This document shows, piece after piece, positions 14,078 to 23,338 of a DNA stretch of 32,803 nt (positions are counted from its first letter, which is position 1; each line of letters begins with the position of its first letter). This DNA is from Thermoguttaceae bacterium (GTDB taxonomy: Bacteria; Planctomycetota; Planctomycetia; Pirellulales; Thermoguttaceae), in assembly GCA_017454585.1 (NCBI GenBank), contig JAFTCU010000005.1, positions 1 to 32,803 of the forward strand, written 5' to 3'. The notes under the pieces are model-generated. The model worked only from the letters and a program-made list of their open reading frames with translations. It ran no database searches and had not been told where the DNA came from. A program made the position numbers and the translations under genes.

Positions 14078-17000
14078 TCACTTCGTAAGTGTCAGCACGC
14101 CAAACGAGGCTGGACTCCATGCGGGGTAAAGACCTTCGCCCCAAAGGATGTACGCCTCGGGTTTTCGGCCGTCGCAGTCGGTCAGGCGCAGCGAAACGCC
14201 GATTTTCGTCCCGATGATCCCCGCCGGGCCGCCCAGGTCGCTCCACGGCATCGCAAGTTCGTAAATCGTGCGGTTTCCGTCACGCTTCACCACGAAATCG
14301 TAAACCGAGGAATCCTTCGCGAGTGAACCGCTCTTCAGGCCGCCCGAGTATTCCGCGGGACGGTAAAGCGTGTGCTTTCCGCTTCCGCCCGGGGCCGCCG
14401 AGCTCAAATCGAAGCAGAACGCGCGGCTTTCCTCGCCCGGCAGGCGGTTCATCGGGTGGATCGCGACTTGGACCGAGTCGTAATTCTCACATTCCGCCTC
14501 GGTTTTCTCCGCGACGTGCCGGTCGTCAAGGACTTCCACGCCCAGGTAGAGGAAATTCTCGTCGTAGTTGAAATACGCGGCGGCACTGGCGTTTTTCGGA
14601 CTCCAGACGTAAGCCGGATCGAGGGCTTTGACCTGATTCTCGCCCAAGAGCGGGATCGGGGCCGATTTCTGGAAGTCACTCAGGTCGCCGTCGATCGAAA
14701 TTTTCTCCGCGCGAGGCGCAAAGGCCGCGTAATCCGTCCCTTCGTACGGCACGAGCTGCGCATTATCGATCTCGGTCCAGCCATCGCCCTGGCAGACAGG
14801 CGCCGCCGTAAGACTCACCGTCCCTTCCGGAAGTTCCAGACGCTTGGAAATGACCCGCCACGTCGGCTGATTCTTCGGAGCCTGGAATACCTGGAGCCAG
14901 TGCCAGTTCCAATTCTTCCCGTCCTGCGTTTTGCCGCCGAGGTTGGAACCGGTCGTCAGGTCGTCCGAGCGGACCCAGAACGAGTACACGTACTCGCCGC
15001 CGACGGTCGGGAGTTTCGGGACGCTTTGCCAGATGCTCTGGTAGCCGCCCTTTGTTTTTTCGAAGCGGTACACGAAATCCCCGTGCCCCACGGCGTCGGG
15101 ATCCTTGCACGGGACGCGCTTTCCGTTCTTTCCCGACCCGCCCCAGGCCACAGCCGCATCGGCGTTTTGGCCTTCCGCCAGTTCAAAGCCCGGGTTCTGA
15201 AGCAGGTTTCCGATCTCCTCGGGCTTCACCGCGTTGATGACGATCCGGCGCGAAATGGCCGGGAGTTCCGCGTCCTTGAATTTCAGCGTCACGACGCCCT
15301 GCGAAACGCCGGGCTTCACGTTGGCGAGTTTCAAAATCACGGAAAGGCTTTCACCCGACTTCAGTTTTTCAAACGGCATAGACTCCATACCGAGCGAAAC
15401 GGCGCCGGTGACGGAACGTCCCAATCTGTTGGTGAGACGGAGCGGAATTTCAAGCGTCTGCCCCGCCACAGTCGTGAAGGTCGGCGTTCCGCTGGCGGTT
15501 CCCGGGAACGAAAGGACGAGCTGAGCGCACAGAACGTTCGGATCACCGCCCTCCACGAAGTACGGGCTTTCCGTGAGGTTGAGCGTCACGAAACCATCCG
15601 CGTTTTTCAGCTCGGTTTCGTTCCCCTGCTGGTCGATTTTGAGGACTTTCGCCCCTTTTCCGACGGCCAGACGGACGGTTTCCCCACCCTTTTCAATCGA
15701 CGAAACGACGAGGATCGGCCCGCGCTTCGGACGTTCAAAGAGTTTCAGCGAGTCTTTCTTTCCGATGGAAAACTCGCCGACCGGCTTCGCGTCAGCCAGT
15801 TCGTACGCGAGGACCGCAAACGCCGCCGCCGAGGGACGCGGGGAATGATCCGCCCAGAAAACGCTCCAGTCACCCGCTGCAGAGGCTTCACCGCCGAACA
15901 AAACGATTTTCTCGCAGCCGGCCAGAAGCTCTTCCGGGAAGTGCGTGAATAAGAAGTCGGACTGCAGCGTCTGCTTCATCGCCTCCTCAAGCGGCATTCC
16001 CCACGTGGAAACGCCTTTGGCCGTTTCATTATCCCAAACCACGGCGTGGGAGTCGGCTCCCACCGCAGCCAGATCACGCCAGGCCGCACGGACGGAGCTT
16101 CCCGTTCCGTAGTGGACCGGCAAAATGTCCGTGAACTCCATGATCCCCGCCTCGATCAAATTCTGACGGAAAGTCTGCGGCCAGAGCCCACCCGCGATCT
16201 GGTTCCGGAGTTTCGGATTCACCTTTTTCGAGGCCGCGTCGGCGACCCGGCAGAAACGCAAATATTCGGCGACAGGATCGGCGCAGGCATCGCCCGGAAC
16301 GATTTCGTTTTGCCACTCGAAGCCGATGATCTCGTTCCCGAATTCTTTCGTCAGGCGCGTAATGATCCGTTCCACGTCGGCGTCAAGGACAGGGAAGGCT
16401 TTGAACTGGCCGCCGTAGCACATCGGGTTTTGGATCGCCCAGACCGGGAAACCGTCGAAGAGGAGCCACGCCTGAATGTGATTTTTGCGCAGAACGGCCA
16501 GTTTCTCGTGCATGTTCTTGAAGGCCGCTTCATTGAAAACGCCTCGCTGCGGTTCAAAATCTTTCCACGCCATCCAGACGCGGCAGACGCTCATCCCGAG
16601 CCGACGCGCAGCACGGGCGGCTTCTTCGTCCCCGAAAAACTTCTGCCCACCGAACGGGGTCGGGCCGCCGCCGATGATTTTCGCCAGATCCGGGATCCGG
16701 GCGAACGTGACCTCACGGGCGTCTTTTCCAGCGATCTCGGCGTGGAAAAGGAACGTTCCTTTTTCGTTGAGCTTCAGCGGGATCTGGAGCTTTTTCCCAT
16801 CTTTCGGCGGGAAAGTCCCGGAGCCCGAAAGGAGGGTTTTCCCTTCAATATTTTTAACGTTCCAGGTGAGTTTCTCGTTTTGGAGAGTTTGGCCTTTTTC
16901 CGTCGCGCGGACGTTCATCACGACCGGCTCGTCGTAAGTGAAAAGGTTCCCGGGCGCCGAGGTGTTCAGGGTGAAGCAGTTCCCCACGCCCTTAAAACCC

Positions 17001-17851
17001 GGAAGTCCGAGCCGCATCTGCCACGGCCAGTTTTTCTTGTCGCGGCCTTTGAGCTGCGCCACGAGGAGAAGTTGATCGCCCATTTTACCCTTTTCGAGCG
17101 GTTCGTCAGCGTACGCCTGGGGAAGCGTCAGTTCCCATTGGGTCTTCACGCGCTTTCCGATCTCGCACTCCGTGTCGCGGATCCCGCAGCGGCCCGATTT
17201 GTGCGTGCGGTTTTTCTCGTACTTTCCGTCCGGGCAGTCGATCCACGGACCCATGACCCAGATGGAAAGCGTCGTTTTGCCCCAATCGTCGGACGGGTCA
17301 ATGTAATATTCCCCCGGAATCACGATTTTCTCGCCGCTTTTCCAGACGGGCTTCCCGCCGTCCGGGCTTTGCGGATCACCGAGGATCAGCCAGCTTTTCC
17401 GGAACGTGGCGGTTTCGGGGCGCATCGTCGCGCGGACCTCGTCATTCATTTCGGGCAAAACGACCGGCCCAAACGCTTTGAGCGACGCTTCGTCCCACCC
17501 TTTGGTCGTGAGGAAGTAGATCGGCTGGACCCCTTTGTCGTCGGCCTGGTAGTCGGGCATTTTGTAACGGAAAACCAGCGTTTCACCACTTTTCGCGGGT
17601 TTCGGAGCGCCGCCCCACGACGCGTAACCGATGTAATTGCCCTTCTGCGACCAGTGCAGATCCCCGCCGATTTTCTGGCCGTCCGGGATGTTTTTGGGGG
17701 TGATTTTCACCTCGAAGTTCTGACCGGGAACCGCCGTTTTGGGGGCTTCGATCTTGAGCCAATCGGTTTCCACGACCTGCTGCGAGAACAATTCAGTGCT
17801 GATAAAAAAGCAGAGGACGAGCAAAAAAGCGAACGAAAAACGAAGTTTCAT
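14078..17851 (-). CDS. Large secreted multidomain glycoside hydrolase (clan GH-A-like) with CBM-like modules
   Basis: A 1257-residue protein with a signal peptide (about 1-24). Two or three beta-rich regions occupy about 25-390. Residues about 395-700 resemble a clan GH-A TIM barrel of the GH39/GH42/GH5 kind: SVCRVWMAWKDFEPQRGVF (421-439), acid/base candidate Glu516 in FEWQNE, and nucleophile candidate Glu609 in VVWDNE. Residues about 882-1040 (NLLQNPGFE, then FRFEK- and SFWVR-like strands) look like a CBM4/9 or CBM22-type sandwich. Residues about 1070-1257 (KISIDGDLSDF, FLYLGVEVLDDR, YELAMPWSDL) look like a CBM9/DOMON-type sugar-binding module. The substrate is unknown. AAAGGA lies 8 nt before the ATG, with a promoter at 17894-17922. 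The kinase gene follows after 16 nt. Confidence 0.8.
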   Translation of the reverse strand: MKLRFSFAFLLVLCFFISTELFSQQVVETDWLKIEAPKTAVPGQNFEVKITPKNIPDGQKIGGDLHWSQKGNYIGYASWGGAPKPAKSGETLVFRYKMPDYQADDKGVQPIYFLTTKGWDEASLKAFGPVVLPEMNDEVRATMRPETATFRKSWLILGDPQSPDGGKPVWKSGEKIVIPGEYYIDPSDDWGKTTLSIWVMGPWIDCPDGKYEKNRTHKSGRCGIRDTECEIGKRVKTQWELTLPQAYADEPLEKGKMGDQLLLVAQLKGRDKKNWPWQMRLGLPGFKGVGNCFTLNTSAPGNLFTYDEPVVMNVRATEKGQTLQNEKLTWNVKNIEGKTLLSGSGTFPPKDGKKLQIPLKLNEKGTFLFHAEIAGKDAREVTFARIPDLAKIIGGGPTPFGGQKFFGDEEAARAARRLGMSVCRVWMAWKDFEPQRGVFNEAAFKNMHEKLAVLRKNHIQAWLLFDGFPVWAIQNPMCYGGQFKAFPVLDADVERIITRLTKEFGNEIIGFEWQNEIVPGDACADPVAEYLRFCRVADAASKKVNPKLRNQIAGGLWPQTFRQNLIEAGIMEFTDILPVHYGTGSSVRAAWRDLAAVGADSHAVVWDNETAKGVSTWGMPLEEAMKQTLQSDFLFTHFPEELLAGCEKIVLFGGEASAAGDWSVFWADHSPRPSAAAFAVLAYELADAKPVGEFSIGKKDSLKLFERPKRGPILVVSSIEKGGETVRLAVGKGAKVLKIDQQGNETELKNADGFVTLNLTESPYFVEGGDPNVLCAQLVLSFPGTASGTPTFTTVAGQTLEIPLRLTNRLGRSVTGAVSLGMESMPFEKLKSGESLSVILKLANVKPGVSQGVVTLKFKDAELPAISRRIVINAVKPEEIGNLLQNPGFELAEGQNADAAVAWGGSGKNGKRVPCKDPDAVGHGDFVYRFEKTKGGYQSIWQSVPKLPTVGGEYVYSFWVRSDDLTTGSNLGGKTQDGKNWNWHWLQVFQAPKNQPTWRVISKRLELPEGTVSLTAAPVCQGDGWTEIDNAQLVPYEGTDYAAFAPRAEKISIDGDLSDFQKSAPIPLLGENQVKALDPAYVWSPKNASAAAYFNYDENFLYLGVEVLDDRHVAEKTEAECENYDSVQVAIHPMNRLPGEESRAFCFDLSSAAPGGSGKHTLYRPAEYSGGLKSGSLAKDSSVYDFVVKRDGNRTIYELAMPWSDLGGPAGIIGTKIGVSLRLTDCDGRKPEAYILWGEGLYPAWSPASFGVLTLTK

Positions 17852-17893
17852 GAATCGGGTCCTTTGTGCGAGAGTAAAAAAGCGTTCGATTCC

Positions 17894-17922
17894 ATTTTAT
17901 CCCAAGAGCGGTGAAAAGTCAA
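17894..17922 (-). promoter_or_regulatory. Promoter of the glycoside hydrolase-kinase unit
   Basis: On the minus strand, TTGACT (17922-17917), a 17-nt spacer and TAAAAT (17899-17894), about 40 nt upstream of the start codon. Confidence 0.68.
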
Positions 17923-17992
17923 GTATTCACGAGAAATTTTTGAAAGTTTTTCGGGAGAAAAGCGGATTAATCGAAATCCGTGTCCTAAAAAA

Positions 17993-18961
17993 CTAAAAGA
18001 AACACGACTTCAAATCATAAAGTACACTCCGGAAGGGTTCCGGATGCGTGAAGTACCCGCCGTTGATCAGCTCACTCAGGATGAAACCCGGGTGGTGTTT
18101 CGAGGCCTCCATTCGGGCGAGGAAATGACGCTTGTGGCGGCGCAGACTTCGTAAAAAACGCTCCGTGCGCGGAGTCGGCGGGAGGGAAAGCGTGAACGTT
18201 TCGAGTGCGTTGATCAGCGTCGGGTGAGTGGTTTCCAACGTTTCGATGAATGAGTTGAAGTAGTGCCACTGCGAGGGATTTTCCCGCAGAAAAGCCACCG
18301 TCGGCGCCGTTGAGTTGTTCTGACCGTGAAGCCGGTACTGGATCAGAGGCTCCGGCAGAAAGGCGAGTTTTGAGCTAAGCGCGAACGTGAGGTAAAACCA
18401 GACGTCGTGGCACGCGATCCCCTCGGGAATCGGAAGCGACAGGGCCAAAAATTCCCGTCGAAGCGCCATCGTACAGCCGGTCCAGAGCGTCATTTCCAGA
18501 TCTTCCGGGAAGAAAAACCGCCAAAAATCGCGCAGGTGCATTCGTGTGACGAACTCGCTCAGGTTCATCTCCTGGTCGTTTCCTTCGGCGTCGATGATCC
18601 GGGCGTCGGAAGTCACCAGACCGAGGACCGGGTCGGCTTCGAACGCCTCAAGGATCCGCTGAATACGTGACGGAAACCATACATCGTCGTGGTCCGCAAG
18701 AAAAAGGACGTCACCGCGGCAGAGGGAAACGGCCTGACCGAAATTCTGCGTGTAGCCGAGATTCTGCGGGTTTTTCTGAATTCTGACCGGGAAAGGAACT
18801 TCCGCCGCCCACCGTTCCAGGATCGCGAGCGTTTCATCTGTCGAGCCGTCGTCGCAGACCACCACCTCCCCCGGCAGCACCGTCTGTGAGGCGATACTGG
18901 CGAGCTGAATCGGTAAAAAGCGCGCGCTGTTAAACGTGCAAATGGCGACGGATGTTTGCAT
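17993..18961 (-). CDS. Family 2 glycosyltransferase
   Basis: A 322-residue GT-A fold enzyme starting directly with the first strand (TSVAICTFNSARFLPIQL). The nucleotide-sugar motif CDDGSTDET is at 36-44, and the metal-binding DxD-like site is LADHDDVW (89-95). A later CHDVWFYL segment is typical of rhamnosyl- and galactosyl-transferase-like GT2 members. No signal peptide or membrane helix is present, so it acts at the cytoplasmic face, probably in surface polysaccharide or glycan assembly. The donor and acceptor are unknown. It begins 4 nt after the stop codon of the propeller-cytochrome gene and has no Shine-Dalgarno sequence of its own, so translation is likely coupled. It is the last gene of the run that begins at 22036. 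Confidence 0.9.
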   Translation of the reverse strand: MQTSVAICTFNSARFLPIQLASIASQTVLPGEVVVCDDGSTDETLAILERWAAEVPFPVRIQKNPQNLGYTQNFGQAVSLCRGDVLFLADHDDVWFPSRIQRILEAFEADPVLGLVTSDARIIDAEGNDQEMNLSEFVTRMHLRDFWRFFFPEDLEMTLWTGCTMALRREFLALSLPIPEGIACHDVWFYLTFALSSKLAFLPEPLIQYRLHGQNNSTAPTVAFLRENPSQWHYFNSFIETLETTHPTLINALETFTLSLPPTPRTERFLRSLRRHKRHFLARMEASKHHPGFILSELINGGYFTHPEPFRSVLYDLKSCFF

Positions 18962-18965
18962 GGGG

Positions 18966-20873
18966 TTAAAGTGAAAGCACGAACGCTTCCAAATCTTTGA
19001 GCTCTGAATCGGTCAGTGGAGCTGTAAAGCCGTGTTTTCCTTCTTTCAAAAGGTCGAAAATCGTCCGAAACCGCCCATCGTGCAGATACGGAGCGGTCCG
19101 CCAGCACTCCCGGAGGGTCGGCGTATCGAGCGGTCGCGTCTCGTAAATCGTTCCTGTTCCAACGTCGTGAAGTTTGCAGTCCGTATAAAATTCCCCCGTG
19201 TGGCACGAGGCGCACTGGGTTTTCGGGCCGAAGAAAAGACGGTGACCTCGCTGAATGGCGGCGTTCACCTCCGGGTTTTCTTCCGCCTCGCGCAAAATCG
19301 GCGCTTTGCGTGCTTTGAGGGTGGAAAGGTAAGCGTCGATGGCTAGCGCGTCCTTTTCACACGGCTCGGTGAAGTGGATCAGCTCGATTCCTTTCCGGAC
19401 GGCGGCTTCTGCATTTTCGCGGACTCCCGTGGCCATCGCAGGGGCCGTGAAGTGGGCGTAAAGCAGACTTTTCGTGTTCTTCGGCGTGCCGGAACCGTCG
19501 TTCAGGAGGTCCCAGTTCAGCGCGTCCGACCGGGCGTCCGGATGGCAGGTCGCGCAGCTCTGCCAGTGCTCGTAGCAGAGAAAACCGTCATTAAAAAGAC
19601 ATTCGCCCACACGCGCCAGGGAGGGACGGGGAAACGTCCCGTTTTGGCGGAGTTGAACGGTTCGACCTGAATTGAACGGGTTTTCGGCGAGCAGAATTCG
19701 GTCAACCGAGTCAGAAAAGACACAAGCCACGTAGGCGTAAAGGCGTTTCTGGCCGTTCTCCTCGCTTTCCTCACCGATCGTGACGGCTCTAGGCCCTTTG
19801 CCTGACGTGGAAACGCGGCGTTGGACCGGGATCAAATCTCCCGCATGGTCGGGCGTGGCGCCAATGGACGGGAATGGAGCGAGACTATTACGGAAATGCG
19901 GGTGCATCGCGACACGGTCGATAACGCTTACTTCCATCGTACCGGCGTGCGATATCACGAGCCAACGCCCATCTTTTGAGCAAGCGATCCCCCACGGATT
20001 CGCAGCGGCGAATTCCAGATGGTCGAGTGTTAGCGTTCCTTCCCGCTCACCAGTCTGAATATTGATGAAACTCACCGCGTTCATGTTGATCCAGCCACCT
20101 TTGACCTGACCGGTAGGGATAGCATAGCTCCCCATCGAGTGCAGAACGTACGCGTACAAACCATCAGGAGAGACACACACGCCGCGCATATTAATCGTTC
20201 CGTTCGGAAACTCGACCAAGTGCGTTTCCTGTGTCTCCAAATTTACGAGAACGGCATGACCTGGAAGCCAGTACTCATCTGCTGCATGTTCATTGATGAG
20301 GAGATTGGAAACGACCAGTGTTTTCCCATCGGGTGTGACCGCGCACGCGAAGGGCTCACGAATCATTGGGATTTTCTGAATGACGATGCGTTTTTTGAGG
20401 TCCACGGTTTCCACACGGTTCTGAAATCGGGCGCAAAGGTAAACGCATGTATCGTTGGGTGCGAGAACCGGGGATCGAGGCCCTTCTCCGACTTCGGTCT
20501 GCCAAAGTATTTCACCCGTCTGAGCGTCAAGGCAGAGCAGAGCTGGATTTTTGAGCGTGGGGGCAGGGTGCGTAGGAAGGAGCGACTGTGCGTTGGGGTC
20601 ACACGTGACGTAAAGCCGCTTCCCATTACGGGAAAGCGTCAAGCCTGTCGGGGAAGCGGGAAGCGGGATCCGCTGGAAAACAGAATCAAAGCGGGTTTCC
20701 GTTTTGCGAATTTCAGAGGAATCGAAGCAGGCGGTGAAGAGCGTGGAACCGTCTGGTGAAAGTGCAACATCGCAAGGTCCCAGCCAGTCTTGAGCCTGTA
20801 AACCCTGGAAGTGAACGAAAACACAAATACAGAAAGTGATAATCAAGGGAAAAGAGAGAGGGAAAGTGTTCAT
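18966..20873 (-). CDS. Secreted beta-propeller protein fused to a di-haem cytochrome c peroxidase-like domain
   Basis: With ATG at 20873 the protein has 635 residues; an upstream ATG at 20891 overlaps the GNAT stop as ATGA. The later start is preferred because AGAGGA lies 7 nt before it and it opens directly with a signal peptide (ending LQAQD). Numbered from 20891, residues 35-410 form a YncE/NHL-like propeller with repeated SPDG, TPDG and SKDG turns (LSPDGSTLF, VTPDGKTLVVSN). The C-terminal part holds two haem c sites, CATCH (446-450) and CASCH (560-564), in an arrangement like MauG/bacterial cytochrome c peroxidases. It should work outside the cytoplasmic membrane as a peroxidase or redox enzyme. 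The natural substrate is unknown. Confidence 0.87.
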   Translation of the reverse strand: MNTFPLSFPLIITFCICVFVHFQGLQAQDWLGPCDVALSPDGSTLFTACFDSSEIRKTETRFDSVFQRIPLPASPTGLTLSRNGKRLYVTCDPNAQSLLPTHPAPTLKNPALLCLDAQTGEILWQTEVGEGPRSPVLAPNDTCVYLCARFQNRVETVDLKKRIVIQKIPMIREPFACAVTPDGKTLVVSNLLINEHAADEYWLPGHAVLVNLETQETHLVEFPNGTINMRGVCVSPDGLYAYVLHSMGSYAIPTGQVKGGWINMNAVSFINIQTGEREGTLTLDHLEFAAANPWGIACSKDGRWLVISHAGTMEVSVIDRVAMHPHFRNSLAPFPSIGATPDHAGDLIPVQRRVSTSGKGPRAVTIGEESEENGQKRLYAYVACVFSDSVDRILLAENPFNSGRTVQLRQNGTFPRPSLARVGECLFNDGFLCYEHWQSCATCHPDARSDALNWDLLNDGSGTPKNTKSLLYAHFTAPAMATGVRENAEAAVRKGIELIHFTEPCEKDALAIDAYLSTLKARKAPILREAEENPEVNAAIQRGHRLFFGPKTQCASCHTGEFYTDCKLHDVGTGTIYETRPLDTPTLRECWRTAPYLHDGRFRTIFDLLKEGKHGFTAPLTDSELKDLEAFVLSL

Positions 20874-20887
20874 TTTCCGATCCTCTC

Positions 20888-22036
20888 TCATTTGGAGTAC
20901 TCGTAAAGTTCGTATTCTTTATAGGGGATCCCACCACAGCGCTCAATGACCACATTCACCGCCTGATTGTCGCGATAGGTCCAACCAAGTTCTGCTCCCT
21001 GGTAACCACTTTCAAGACCACGCCTCAGTGTGTTATACACGAGGATCTCCACGATCCCACGCCGACGGTATGCCGGATCAACACACATGACCAGCATACG
21101 GCAGGAAGTGATTTTTCGGCGGTAATACAAAAATTTCAGAAATCCAAACGGGAATAATGTACCATTCAAATGGATGAGTACCTCGTTCAGGTCTGGAAGT
21201 GTGATGGAAAATCCAACAGGCTTTTCTCCGTCAAATGCCAAAAATATGTGATTCGGGTCTGCATGCTGCACCATCTGGTGTGCCATGAGTTCCATTTCCC
21301 CAAGGCTCAGCTCCGCATACTGCCAGTTGTCACGCATGGAAGTATTATATACTTCGCGGCAGATAAGAATTTCTTTTTCAAAATTCGTTGGATCGAAGGA
21401 ACGGTAGGTGATCGAAGAACGCTTCTGGAACCAGTCGATGCGTTTCTGCCATTTTTGAAGCATTTCGTCGGAGCGTCCAAACCACCACGCGTAAAGTCCC
21501 TGACACTTGACCGCTCCCGCGTCCCGAACAATACGATCGTAATATTGGGGGTTATAACACATCCCGATCTTCGGGGGGGTATCGAATCCCTTGGAAAGCA
21601 GACCCATGTCGTAATTGGTCGAGAAAGTCATGGGGCCAATGATTTTTTCACGGCCGTAATTTTCGTGGGACCAGTCATAAGCCGCGTCCAGCAGGGCCTT
21701 GGCCACTTGGGGATCCTCAACGCACTCGAACATTCCCCAGGTGCCGAGATTTGTTTCCTTGCGTTTATTGGTTACAGGATCGTCCGCAGCAAGCACACGT
21801 CCCACAGGCTGTCCGTCTCGTAACGCCAGGAACGCCTGCGCAAAACCGAATTCATAAAAGGGATGTTTTACGCGGTCCAGAAAAGTATAAACTTCCCTTT
21901 TCAAGGGTGGAACCCAGTTCGGATCGTTCTTATAAATCGTCCAGGGGAAATCTACAAACGCTTTGCGCAAGGTAGGCGTGGTTACCGGCAAAATCTGAAT
22001 TTCGGACCGAGTTGAATTGGAGGCTGATGCGTTCAT
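20888..22036 (-). CDS. GNAT-family protein (YghO-like)
   Basis: A 382-residue cytoplasmic protein. The C-terminal part shows an acyl-CoA-binding GNAT pattern: MLVMCVDPAYRRRGIVEIL (strand 4 and the RRxG/A pyrophosphate loop), then GAELGWTYRDNQAVNVVIERCGG at the end of the fold. The N-terminal half contains FPWTIYKNDPNWVPPL, YGREKIIGPMTFSTNYD and GLLSKGFDTPP, features I associate with the uncharacterised YghO-type family. It is longer than ordinary GNATs and may have a doubled fold. The substrate is unknown. The stop codon overlaps the upstream candidate start of the cytochrome gene (ATGA), which points to translational coupling in one operon. The ATG has no Shine-Dalgarno sequence. A TATACT at 22053-22048 may be a weak internal -10 box. 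Confidence 0.78.
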   Translation of the reverse strand: MNASASNSTRSEIQILPVTTPTLRKAFVDFPWTIYKNDPNWVPPLKREVYTFLDRVKHPFYEFGFAQAFLALRDGQPVGRVLAADDPVTNKRKETNLGTWGMFECVEDPQVAKALLDAAYDWSHENYGREKIIGPMTFSTNYDMGLLSKGFDTPPKIGMCYNPQYYDRIVRDAGAVKCQGLYAWWFGRSDEMLQKWQKRIDWFQKRSSITYRSFDPTNFEKEILICREVYNTSMRDNWQYAELSLGEMELMAHQMVQHADPNHIFLAFDGEKPVGFSITLPDLNEVLIHLNGTLFPFGFLKFLYYRRKITSCRMLVMCVDPAYRRRGIVEILVYNTLRRGLESGYQGAELGWTYRDNQAVNVVIERCGGIPYKEYELYEYSK

Positions 22037-22097
22037 TTGTGTATGATAGTATATTTACGAAATCAGGCAGCGGCTGGACTGCCAGACATAAACTATT

Positions 22098-23090
22098 CTA
22101 TTCCTCTGATGATTCTGTTTCTTCTTTCGCGTCTTTTTCGTTGGCTTTTTCGACTTCAAGACCGGAATCTGACGGGTCCATGGGCAAGGAGCCGTCTTCT
22201 GTGTACATGTCGTTATGCTGGGTGTAGGAAACTCGGAAGCAAAGGAGTTTTTGCTCGGTTCCCGATTCTGCTTCTTCATCCGTAAAGAAGAAAGAACCAA
22301 CGTTTCCGCTCATTTCCGGGCGGGAAGTCATGACGACGAACTGCCCTGGCTGAACGGTAATTTCGCTGCGCAGGGAGTCAAACGCACGTTTCGGGCGTGC
22401 AGTCGCCATGGTGACGGAGCCCGCATCGTACTGAAAAGTCTGACGCGGCTGCCCGTGCTGGACTTCCGGTAAAAGGTCCAGTGTGACGCTCCCATCCCCT
22501 CGGGTTTGGGTGCGAATGACCATTACCGCCTGACCATCGTTGAACGTTTCGCCGCCCAAAGCCCCATTCTCATTAAAAAGAATTGTGGACTGTTTTTTCA
22601 CGTTCGAAACATTCACTTCGTTTTTCTGGCCGTTGCGGGAGGCGATCGTCTTGCGCATAACGGTCTGATTCGTCAGTTCATCCAATCGAATCGTCGTAAC
22701 GATTTGCGAGGGATCTACGTCATCCCGGGTTTTCAAAATTCTCAAAAATGACGACGGAAGCTGATTTCCGATCACCCCGGCACGAAAACCATTCACGGCA
22801 AGTTCCCGACGCAGTGATGCCGAAAATATCTGCTCATCGACGTCCTTCCAAAGGGTGGTGTTCAGTTCCTCATCATTGAACGGGCAGCGAACGATGAAAA
22901 CCTCAAGAACTACCGTTTCGGAATTGGCGAGCCGACCGGAAAGGAGGAAGGAATCATCCTGAACCGGAGTGACCGTCGCGCTCTTTCTGAGCAGCATCAT
23001 ATCGGGCTGACAACCTGGAAAAGCAATAAATCCCAGCGTCAGACAAACGGCTGCGCAAAGGAAGCGGATTGGCGAGGCGGTCGGACTCAT
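22098..23090 (-). CDS. Lipoprotein of unknown function
   Basis: A 330-residue protein with a signal peptide and lipobox FPGC (Cys27), predicting a lipid-anchored exported protein. The body is beta-rich with no recognised catalytic motif. QPGQFVVMTSRPEMSGNVG (about 265-285) and GSVTLDLLPEVQHG look like parts of a beta-sandwich, and the C-terminal tail is strongly acidic (KANEKDAKEETESSEE). I believe similar proteins occur in planctomycetes but cannot name a family. It has its own promoter at 23134-23162 and ends 61 nt before the GNAT gene on the same strand, so read-through into the following three genes is likely. Its ATG has no clear Shine-Dalgarno sequence. Confidence 0.78.
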   Translation of the reverse strand: MSPTASPIRFLCAAVCLTLGFIAFPGCQPDMMLLRKSATVTPVQDDSFLLSGRLANSETVVLEVFIVRCPFNDEELNTTLWKDVDEQIFSASLRRELAVNGFRAGVIGNQLPSSFLRILKTRDDVDPSQIVTTIRLDELTNQTVMRKTIASRNGQKNEVNVSNVKKQSTILFNENGALGGETFNDGQAVMVIRTQTRGDGSVTLDLLPEVQHGQPRQTFQYDAGSVTMATARPKRAFDSLRSEITVQPGQFVVMTSRPEMSGNVGSFFFTDEEAESGTEQKLLCFRVSYTQHNDMYTEDGSLPMDPSDSGLEVEKANEKDAKEETESSEE

Positions 23091-23133
23091 TGCTTAAATC
23101 GGTAAAATAAACAGTCAGGCTGAAATTTTATTC

Positions 23134-23162
23134 AGTGTAACTCTTTTACCTCATTTTGTCAA
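23134..23162 (-). promoter_or_regulatory. Promoter of the lipoprotein-GNAT-cytochrome-GT2 run
   Basis: On the minus strand, TTGACA (23162-23157), a 17-nt spacer and TACACT (23139-23134), about 44 nt upstream of the lipoprotein ATG. Confidence 0.68.
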
Positions 23163-23338
23163 TGTGTATTTTCTCTTTTAATCGGTTTTTTTTGTGAAAA
23201 ATCAAGATTCTGTTTGGTATTTCCGATTTACTCATCAGAGTTCAAATCAGGAATTGGGAGTTTGAAAATCCGGATCACTCATTCTTCTTTCCCAATCCTT
23301 TATTCCTTCGTTCCTGTCTTTGCCAGTTCAATTTCGTC

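Noticed and set aside
14372..15952. 526-codon open frame on the plus strand
   Set aside because: Antisense to the same hydrolase, with no recognisable motif and no Shine-Dalgarno sequence or promoter.
16046..17914. 622-codon open frame on the plus strand
   Set aside because: Antisense to the large glycoside hydrolase and runs past its start; composition is typical of codon-bias shadows.
23225..23338. Structured leader before aroA (ATTGGGA facing TCCCAAT)
   Set aside because: The 7-bp match is short and about 35 nt apart, and no leader peptide, T-box or terminator was found with it.
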